Origin: an uncultured Bacteroides sp.
GTDB taxonomy: Bacteria; Bacteroidota; Bacteroidia; Bacteroidales; Bacteroidaceae
Direction: 5' to 3'
NCBI GenBank assembly: GCA_900557355.1
Contig: USSR01000385.1
Span: 1 to 6,678 of the forward strand
Length of the DNA: 6,678 nucleotides
Shown: positions 1 to 5,406 of the stretch, piece by piece
Layout: the number at the start of each line of letters is the position of its first letter
How positions within the stretch are numbered: position 1 is the stretch's first letter
Translations under genes and position numbers: made by a program
The notes under the pieces: model-generated
The model's database searches: none
What the model was told of the DNA's origin: nothing
Seen by the model: the letters and a program-made list of their open reading frames with translations, nothing else

Positions 1-1
1 T

Positions 2-1234
2 CTACTGAAAGAAGTGATGGCTGCCAGTGATAAGACTCGCATACAATATGCCAACAAATATGCCGGCAGCAGCAACTACTGGAAAAATTCTATCGGCATG
101 AACAAAGCGATCATTGATAATGATGTGCTGGGTACGAAAGCAGAACAAGAGAAAAGATTCGCAGAATTTGCCAAAGGCAAGCCGGAATACGAAGGTGTAG
201 TAGAGAAGATCGATGCCATTGTAAACCAAACGATGCCATTAACCACTCAGTATTATTATCTGATGGAAGCATTCAGCGGCGCCATTGAATTCGGTAGCCC
301 GTACATGGTTATGGACAACCTGAAAAAAGGTCTGGAAGAAAAGAATGACTCTCTGATCAATAAATCCATAGAACAGTTGAAAGAAGTTTTTGCTGATATC
401 CACAACAAAGACTACGATCATGAAGTAGACCGTAAAGTGGCTAAAGCTATCTTCCCGGTATATGCTGAAATCATTCCGGCAGAACAGCGTCCGGCTTTCT
501 ATCAGACTATCGAAAAGGAATTCAAAGGTGATTACAATGCATACATCGATGCTATGTATGACAACTCCATCCTGGCCAATCAGGCTAACTTCGACAAGTT
601 CTTAAAGAAACCTACAATAAAAGCCATTGAAAAGGACCTTGCCACTCAATATTCACGCACCAAGATTGAAAAGATGATGGCACTGGCAAAAGATTTGAAC
701 AGTACTTCCAAAGAACTGACCTTGCTGCACAAAGCATATATCCGTGGTCTGGGCGAAATGAAGGAGCCTGTTCCATCTTATCCGGATGCCAACTTCACAA
801 TCCGTCTGACCTACGGAAATGTAAAATCTTACAATCCGCGTGATGCCGTACACTATAAATACTATACCACTACAGACGGTATTCTGGAAAAAGAAAAACC
901 CGAAGACCGTGAGTTCGTAGTTCCTGCCAAATTGAAAGAACTGATTCAGAAGAAGGATTTCGGACGCTATGCATTGCCGAACGGTGATATGCCGGTTTGC
1001 TTCCTGAGCACGAATGATATTACCGGTGGTAACTCCGGTAGCCCTGTACTGAATGCAAACGGTGAACTGATCGGATGTGCTTTCGACGGCAACTGGGAAT
1101 CTCTGAGTGGTGACATCAATTTCGATAACAACTTGCAACGTTGCATCAATCTGGATATCCGTTATGTACTGTTCATCCTCGAAAAACTGGGAGGATGCGA
1201 GCATCTGATCAATGAAATGACAATTGTTGAATAA
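2..1234 (+). CDS. S46 family dipeptidyl-peptidase, DPP7-type (C-terminal part; start lies before the window)
   Basis: This is the C-terminal ~410 residues of a serine exopeptidase that removes dipeptides from peptide N-termini, normally in the periplasm. The frame is open to the window edge. A GTG at 14 is in frame but is not a credible start, because homology with the downstream paralogue continues through it; the first visible residue matches about residue 309 of that paralogue. The S46 serine motif TGGNSGSP is present, with the catalytic Ser codon at 1034-1036. The NYWKN motif near 74-88 carries the Asn that in S46 structures helps hold the substrate N-terminus. Eighteen residues after the Ser is Gly (1088-1090), the position that distinguishes DPP7 (Gly, hydrophobic P1) from DPP11 (Arg or Ser, acidic P1). 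DPP7-type specificity is therefore inferred. The catalytic His and Asp lie outside the window. It ends 25 bp before the next S46 gene, so the two are probably co-transcribed. Confidence 0.9.
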   Translation, partial: LLKEVMAASDKTRIQYANKYAGSSNYWKNSIGMNKAIIDNDVLGTKAEQEKRFAEFAKGKPEYEGVVEKIDAIVNQTMPLTTQYYYLMEAFSGAIEFGSPYMVMDNLKKGLEEKNDSLINKSIEQLKEVFADIHNKDYDHEVDRKVAKAIFPVYAEIIPAEQRPAFYQTIEKEFKGDYNAYIDAMYDNSILANQANFDKFLKKPTIKAIEKDLATQYSRTKIEKMMALAKDLNSTSKELTLLHKAYIRGLGEMKEPVPSYPDANFTIRLTYGNVKSYNPRDAVHYKYYTTTDGILEKEKPEDREFVVPAKLKELIQKKDFGRYALPNGDMPVCFLSTNDITGGNSGSPVLNANGELIGCAFDGNWESLSGDINFDNNLQRCINLDIRYVLFILEKLGGCEHLINEMTIVE

Positions 1235-1259
1235 CTGATCTATCTCCCCCTATTACAAT

Positions 1260-3422
1260 ATGAAGAAAGCTCTAATAACAACACTGGCTTTGGCTCTCAC
1301 CCTTCCGAGTATTGCCGACGAAGGTATGTGGATGCTGACCGATCTGCAGAAGCAGAACGAAGTGGCTATGACAGAACTGGGATTACTAATCCCAGCTAAC
1401 CAGATTTATAACCCCGACGGCATTGCACTGAAAGACGCAGTGATCCACTTCGGTGGGGGGTGTACAGGTGAAGTCATCTCTGCCGAAGGATTGATATTGA
1501 CCAACCACCACTGTGGCTATGGTGCTATCCAACAACACAGTACGGTGGAACACGACTATCTGACGGATGGTTTCTGGGCCATGAGCCGTGAAGAAGAACT
1601 TCCCTGTAAGGGACTTACCATCACTTATATTGACGAGATACTGGATGTGACTGATTACGTCAACGAACAGTTGAAGATAGATCCGGACCCAAATGGTACC
1701 AATTATCTCTCTCCCAAGTACCTGAAAGAAGTGGCCGAACGTTTTTCTTCCGAACAAGGCATTGCCCTGACTCCGGGACGCAAACTGGAGCTGAAAGCTT
1801 TCTATGGCGGAAACCGTTACTATCTGTTCATCAAGACTACGTATAGTGATATCCGCATGGTAGGTGCACCTCCTTCTTCCATTGGTAAGTTTGGTGCAGA
1901 TACCGACAACTGGATGTGGCCGCGCCATACAGGTGACTTCTCCTTGTTCCGCATTTACGCCGACAAGGATGGAAAACCTGCGGAATACTCCAAAGATAAT
2001 GTACCCTTGAAGGTGAAGAAACACCTTACGATCAGCCTTGCAGGCTACAAGGAAGGTGACTTCACGTTCATTATGGGATTCCCCGGACGCAACTGGCGTT
2101 ATATGATCTCCGACGAGGTGGAAGAACGTATGGAAACTACGAATTTCATGCGCCATCACGTACGCGGTGTGCGCCAAGAAGCATTAATGGAACAGATGCA
2201 GAAAGACCCCGCCGTACGTATTCACTACGCCAGCAAGTATGCTTCATCTGCCAACTATTGGAAGAATGCCATCGGTATGAACGAAGGACTTGTCCGCCTG
2301 AAAGTGCTGGATACTAAACGGGCACAACAGGAGCAACTCCTCGCCCGCGGACGCGAACAGGGTGACGACTCTTATCAGAAGGCATTCGACCAGATACGGG
2401 ACATCGTCGCGCATCGCCGCCCTGCCCTTTATCACCAGCAAGCCATTCAGGAAGCATTGGTAACGGGATTGGACTTCATGCGCATTCCCAATACTTCTGC
2501 CATGCTGGCTGCCTTGAAGAACAAGGATAAAGCGCAGATTAAAACAGCCGCAGATAGCTTGAAGATTGCCGCAGACAAGTATTTTGCCTCCGTACCTTTC
2601 CCCGAAGTGGAACGTATTGTTGCCAAAAAAATGCTGCAGACTTACATGCAATATATCCCCGCAGAACAACGTATCAGTATCTTTGAAGTGATCGATAAGC
2701 GTTTCAAGGGGAATAGTGATGCTTTTGTGGACGCTTGCTTCGACTACTCTATTTTTGGAAATAAAGAGAACTTTGAGAAATTTATCCGCAAGCCGGGCTC
2801 TTATAAACTGGGCTTCGACTGGATGGTGTTGTTCAAGCATTCCATCACCGATGGCTTGTTGCAGACCGCCATCGCCATGGCAGAGGCCAACAAGAACTAT
2901 AACGCCGCACATAAAGTGTGGGTAAAGGGAATGATGGATATGAAACGCAGTGCAGGCACTCCGATCTATCCGGACGCCAACTCTACCCTGCGTCTCACTT
3001 ACGGACAAGTGTTACCGTATGAACCTGCGGACGGAGTGGAATATGGCTATTACACCACACTCAAAGGTGCCATGGAAAAGGAAGATCCCAATAACTGGGA
3101 ATTCGTGATTCCTGCAAAACTAAAACAGTTGTATCAGGCAAAAGACTTCGGTCGCTATGCCATGCCGAACGGTGAAATGCCTATCTGTTTCATCGTGAAC
3201 ACGGATAATACCGGTGGTAACTCCGGCAGTCCGGTATTCAATGCCAAAGGTGAACTGATCGGTACAGGTTTCGACCGTAATTATGAAGGGCTTACAGGAG
3301 ACATCGCTTTCCGCCCCTCATCACAACGTGCCGCCTGTGTAGATATCCGCTATACTTTATTCATCATAGAGAAGTATGCCGGAGCTTCACACATCATTAA
3401 GGAATTGACGATTGCGGAATAA
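1260..3422 (+). CDS. dpp11: S46 family dipeptidyl-peptidase, DPP11-type (Asp/Glu-specific), complete
   Basis: This is a complete 720-residue exopeptidase, the usual S46 length. It is predicted to release dipeptides with Asp or Glu at P1 from oligopeptides in the periplasm. Residues 1-19 form a signal peptide (MKK, a hydrophobic core, then SIA before DEG). A chymotrypsin-like fold split by a helical domain is expected. The triad reads as His84 (TNHHC), Asp226 (RHTGD) and Ser655 (GGNSGSP). Cys68 and Cys85 flank the His and could form the disulfide typical of this fold. Residues for N-terminal amino recognition are visible as Asn217-Trp218, Asn332 and Asp672. Arg673 sits 18 residues after the Ser and is the DPP11 determinant of acidic P1 preference. 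The start follows the first gene by 25 bp with a pyrimidine-rich leader and no Shine-Dalgarno, common in Bacteroidetes. A terminator follows. The family is certain; the specificity is inferred from Arg673. Confidence 0.95.
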   Translation: MKKALITTLALALTLPSIADEGMWMLTDLQKQNEVAMTELGLLIPANQIYNPDGIALKDAVIHFGGGCTGEVISAEGLILTNHHCGYGAIQQHSTVEHDYLTDGFWAMSREEELPCKGLTITYIDEILDVTDYVNEQLKIDPDPNGTNYLSPKYLKEVAERFSSEQGIALTPGRKLELKAFYGGNRYYLFIKTTYSDIRMVGAPPSSIGKFGADTDNWMWPRHTGDFSLFRIYADKDGKPAEYSKDNVPLKVKKHLTISLAGYKEGDFTFIMGFPGRNWRYMISDEVEERMETTNFMRHHVRGVRQEALMEQMQKDPAVRIHYASKYASSANYWKNAIGMNEGLVRLKVLDTKRAQQEQLLARGREQGDDSYQKAFDQIRDIVAHRRPALYHQQAIQEALVTGLDFMRIPNTSAMLAALKNKDKAQIKTAADSLKIAADKYFASVPFPEVERIVAKKMLQTYMQYIPAEQRISIFEVIDKRFKGNSDAFVDACFDYSIFGNKENFEKFIRKPGSYKLGFDWMVLFKHSITDGLLQTAIAMAEANKNYNAAHKVWVKGMMDMKRSAGTPIYPDANSTLRLTYGQVLPYEPADGVEYGYYTTLKGAMEKEDPNNWEFVIPAKLKQLYQAKDFGRYAMPNGEMPICFIVNTDNTGGNSGSPVFNAKGELIGTGFDRNYEGLTGDIAFRPSSQRAACVDIRYTLFIIEKYAGASHIIKELTIAE

Positions 3423-3432
3423 AAGCAACTAA

Positions 3433-3448
3433 AAGTCCCTACGGACTT
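3433..3448 (+). other. Small perfect hairpin after dpp11
   Basis: AAGTCC and GGACTT form a 6-bp perfect stem with a 4-base loop, 10 bp after the dpp11 stop codon. No T-run follows, so it is not a terminator on its own. It could stabilise the 3' end of the mRNA or simply be chance. Confidence 0.35.
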
Positions 3449-3457
3449 CCGATAATT

Positions 3458-3502
3458 CACCCCTACAAGTATCTGCATAGTACCTGTAGGGGTGTTTCTT
3501 TT
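3458..3502 (+). terminator. Rho-independent terminator of the S46 peptidase unit
   Basis: A 10-bp perfect stem (CACCCCTACA at 3458-3467 and TGTAGGGGTG at 3485-3494) can extend by GTA/TAC past one mismatch, leaving a loop of about 9 bases. TTTCTTTT follows immediately. It lies 35 bp after the dpp11 stop, so it should end the dpp7-dpp11 transcript. Confidence 0.88.
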
Positions 3503-3504
3503 AA

Positions 3505-3531
3505 GAAATCATTTCCATAGGAAAATGTTTC
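3505..3531. repeat. Imperfect inverted repeat downstream of the terminator
   Basis: Two 12-base arms (3505-3516 and 3520-3531) around a 3-base ATA centre match at 9 of 12 positions, with mismatches confined to the middle of each arm. The outer GAAA/TTTC and inner TTTCC/GGAAA pair. It lies about 90 bp upstream of the trxA promoter. It could be a protein-binding dyad or a second weak hairpin; nothing in the sequence decides this. Confidence 0.3.
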
Positions 3532-3620
3532 ATTATAACAAGTATTCTAAAAAATAGCCAAAATATGCTCAAAACGGCCATAAAGGATAAAAGGGCGTGA
3601 ACAATACATATCCGAAACTG

Positions 3621-3651
3621 TTTCTAACTACAGACAATAACACTAATTTTG
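3621..3651 (+). promoter_or_regulatory. Bacteroides-type promoter for the thioredoxin pair
   Basis: TAATTTTG at 3644-3651 matches the Bacteroides -7 consensus TAnnTTTG exactly. TTTC at 3621-3624 sits 19 bp upstream where the -33 TTTG box belongs (3 of 4 bases). Transcription should start near 3656-3660, giving a 5' leader of about 37 bases before the ATG at 3695. It lies between the dpp11 terminator and trxA, so the thioredoxin unit probably has its own promoter. Confidence 0.7.
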
Positions 3652-3678
3652 TAGTAATAAAAAAACTTGTAGTAATAA
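3649..3678. repeat. 12-bp direct repeat TTGTAGTAATAA over the trxA start region
   Basis: Exact copies lie at 3649-3660 and 3667-3678, an 18-bp period. The first copy begins in the last bases of the -7 element and covers the predicted transcription start. The second lies in the 5' leader, 16 bp before the trxA ATG. The spacing would suit a repressor-type site or a short duplication in an AT-rich leader; the sequence does not distinguish these. Confidence 0.6.
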
Positions 3679-3694
3679 CAGAAAGGAAAAGATT

Positions 3695-3991
3695 ATGGAA
3701 AAATTTGAAGAACTTATACAGTCAGAAAAACCCGTTTTAGTAGATTTCTTTGCTACCTGGTGTGGTCCATGCAAGGCTATGCATCCTGTATTGGAAGAGT
3801 TGAAAGGTCAAATTGGTGAAGCTGCCCGCATCGTAAAAATCGATGTTGACCAGCACGAAGAACTGGCTGCCAAGTATCGCATACAGGCAGTACCCACTTT
3901 TTTTATACACAAGAAAGGGGAAGCTGTTTGGCGCCATTCCGGAGTAATCAAAGGCAGCGAACTGAAAACTGTCATCGAACAAAATTCATAA
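3695..3991 (+). CDS. trxA: Thioredoxin, cytoplasmic
   Basis: This 98-residue single-domain thioredoxin would reduce disulfides in cytoplasmic proteins, itself recharged by thioredoxin reductase. It has the redox motif WCGPCK (Trp22, Cys23, Cys26) after the DFFATW strand. The cis-proline loop is AVPTF (Pro67), followed by the usual C-terminal strand and helix. It is slightly shorter than classical thioredoxins (about 105-110 residues) because the N-terminal segment is short. There is no signal peptide. The ATG follows a purine-rich stretch (GAAAGGAAAAG) that may serve as a weak ribosome site. It is first in a two-gene unit, ending 5 bp before the next start, with a Bacteroides-type promoter upstream. 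The family call is secure; trxA is the generic name, since Bacteroides genomes carry several thioredoxins. Confidence 0.95.
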   Translation: MEKFEELIQSEKPVLVDFFATWCGPCKAMHPVLEELKGQIGEAARIVKIDVDQHEELAAKYRIQAVPTFFIHKKGEAVWRHSGVIKGSELKTVIEQNS

Positions 3992-3996
3992 GAAAT

Positions 3997-4473
3997 ATGA
4001 AGAAAATCTTAACAGTTGCCATTCTGCTATTTGCAAGTGTACTGACGTATGCCTGCACAGACAAAGCTCAGGCACAGCAAAAAGAACCGGAAAAAAAGGA
4101 AGCTAAGAGCGGGGAGGTCATCGTAATGAACAAGGATATGTTCATTAAGGATGTATTCGACTATGGGAAATCTCAGGATTGGAAATATAAAGGTGATAAA
4201 CCTGCCATCATTGACTTGTATGCCGACTGGTGTGGTCCCTGCCGTATGACAGCACCGATCATGAAGGAACTGGCAAAAGAATACGCCGGCAAGATCGTGA
4301 TTTACAAGGTAAATGTGGATAAGGAACGCGAACTTGCCGCATTATTCAATGCAAGCAGTATTCCTCTCTTTGTCTTCATTCCGATGGAAGGAGAACCGCA
4401 GCTTTTCCGCGGTGCAGCAGATAAAGCTACCTATCAAAAAGCCATTGAAGATTTTTTATTGAAAAAGAAATAG
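3997..4473 (+). CDS. Exported thioredoxin, TrxP-like (158 aa), possibly a lipoprotein
   Basis: This is a thioredoxin-fold protein predicted to work outside the cytoplasm. Residues 1-19 form a signal sequence (MKK plus a hydrophobic core). Cys20 follows Tyr-Ala and could be lipidated, although Tyr before Ala is unusual for a lipobox; plain signal peptidase I cleavage is the alternative. A charged Lys/Glu/Gln-rich linker (about 21-40) leads to the thioredoxin domain, with WCGPCR at 78-83 and the cis-proline loop SIPLF (Pro123). The domain start (WKYKGDKPA) and FIPMEGEPQ resemble Bacteroides TrxP as I remember it, which has been linked to periplasmic disulfide cycling; that assignment is inference. 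The frame stays open upstream to 3928 inside trxA, but the ATG at 3997 is chosen because it begins exactly with the signal peptide. It lies 5 bp after trxA and is probably translationally coupled. Tandem stops TAG-TAA close the gene. Confidence 0.9.
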   Translation: MKKILTVAILLFASVLTYACTDKAQAQQKEPEKKEAKSGEVIVMNKDMFIKDVFDYGKSQDWKYKGDKPAIIDLYADWCGPCRMTAPIMKELAKEYAGKIVIYKVNVDKERELAALFNASSIPLFVFIPMEGEPQLFRGAADKATYQKAIEDFLLKKK

Positions 4474-4488
4474 TAAAAGTCACAGGAG

Positions 4489-5349
4489 TCATGTATGAAT
4501 GATGAGGGGCATATCTTTCCACTCATTATTGTACATCTCCGTGACAGTGTGATAACCGGACGTTTGCAGGGCCGCCAAGGCTTGCAGACGTCCGTTGTTT
4601 ATACGCTCCGGATAATGGGAATCACTGTTCACCTGCACGCGGATCCCCTTCTCCAGCAATACAGGGAAGTAGCGTTCGTTGGGATAGAAAGTACCCAATT
4701 CAAGATATGATTTCGTATTGACCTCTACAATATACCCCCTACGGGCAATGGCATCCAAATATTCTTGTATCAAATCATCGTACCAAGGCTCATCCAGCAG
4801 ACCGGGACGGTAAGCAGCAGCATTATAATGCATTTTATCGGCATGCCCCACAACGTCAAATCCACCTAATTCTACCATATGCATCAAGCGTTCGTAATAG
4901 AGATGTACCACTCGTACCAAATCACCTCCGAACTCTTCGTCCACCAGTTTACGGAATTTGTCCGCTGTAACATCTACATCCACAACCTCTCCTTTATCAT
5001 TGTAAAGCAGGTGTACCGAGCCAATGCGATAATCCAATGGCAATTCCCGGAAACGAGCAACAGAAGGATTACTTTCTTCATTCAGATAGTCGATCTCCAA
5101 ACCTATATACAATTCTATCTGTCCGGCATATTTAGCTTTCAGCCGACGAAATTCTGCCAGGTAATCATCCATACAATCCCACTCCATGGTCCAAGCAGTA
5201 GGAAACGGCAACGGGGCATGAGATGAAAAGCCGTAAGACGTAAATCCTTCGCTCAGGGCAAAGCGGATGAAGTCTTCCATATTAGCACGTCCGTCACAAT
5301 ACAAACTATGACTATGATAGTTAGTTAAATTTCCAGTTCTATTGTTCAT
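4489..5349 (-). CDS. PHP-domain phosphatase, histidinol-phosphatase (HisJ/HisK) family
   Basis: This 286-residue metal-dependent phosphoesterase of the PHP superfamily has the family's usual length of about 260-290. Its namesake reaction converts histidinol phosphate to histidinol, late in histidine biosynthesis in the cytoplasm. The metal-binding pattern is complete: HSH at 12-14, Asp19, His44 (SSHAP), Glu85 (GLEID), His113 (GSVH), His169 and Asp171 (GHADK), and Asp243 and His245 (SDSH). The start is the ATG at 5349, just before the HSH motif, leaving no room for a signal peptide. It is 54 bp downstream of the ABC-F gene and probably co-transcribed, as I see no promoter in the gap. Its 3' end meets the thioredoxin unit with only 15 bp between stops. 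No histidine-pathway gene is visible nearby, so the substrate is inferred from family only. Confidence 0.88.
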   Translation of the reverse strand: MNNRTGNLTNYHSHSLYCDGRANMEDFIRFALSEGFTSYGFSSHAPLPFPTAWTMEWDCMDDYLAEFRRLKAKYAGQIELYIGLEIDYLNEESNPSVARFRELPLDYRIGSVHLLYNDKGEVVDVDVTADKFRKLVDEEFGGDLVRVVHLYYERLMHMVELGGFDVVGHADKMHYNAAAYRPGLLDEPWYDDLIQEYLDAIARRGYIVEVNTKSYLELGTFYPNERYFPVLLEKGIRVQVNSDSHYPERINNGRLQALAALQTSGYHTVTEMYNNEWKDMPLIIHT

Positions 5350-5351
5350 AA

Positions 5352-5406
5352 TCTTATCATCCCACTATTTTATCATTTTCCACCCTATCACCTTATCACC
5401 CTATCA
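5352..5406. repeat. Degenerate octamer repeat CC(C/T)TATCA in the ABC-F/PHP gap
   Basis: Three contiguous octamers lie at 5383-5390, 5391-5398 and 5399-5406. Further TATCA cores at 5355 and 5371 are spaced 16 and 15 bp, about two units each. On the transcribed minus strand the pattern reads as GGTGATA-like purine-rich units. The last unit overlaps the TGA stop of the ABC-F gene (5404-5406) and the array runs almost to the PHP gene's start. It fills nearly the whole 54-bp gap. It may affect ribosome loading on the downstream gene or be a slippage-prone simple repeat. Confidence 0.65.

Noticed and set aside
14..1234. GTG at 14 as a real start of a short S46 protein
   Set aside because: The frame is open to the window edge and upstream residues still match the paralogue, so the gene is simply cut by the window.
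1455..1460. Run of six G upstream of the catalytic His codon of dpp11, as a possible phase-variation tract
   Set aside because: It encodes the Gly-Gly-Gly before Cys68 in a fully intact frame, and six bases is too short to argue for contingency switching.
1386..3008. Long minus-strand open frames (about 260 codons each at 1386-2177 and 2244-3008) opposite dpp11
   Set aside because: They are shadows of the S46 coding sequence; the translations show no recognisable domain, and the plus strand carries a complete enzyme with all catalytic motifs.
3532..3620. Possible small gene or RNA in the AT-rich part of the dpp11-trxA gap
   Set aside because: No open frame of useful length and no strong stem; only A-rich sequence that may help the downstream promoter.
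3928..3996. Longer N-terminus for the exported thioredoxin (start at 3928)
   Set aside because: It would overlap trxA by 64 bases and put a polar 23-residue extension before a clear signal peptide; the ATG at 3997 fits better.
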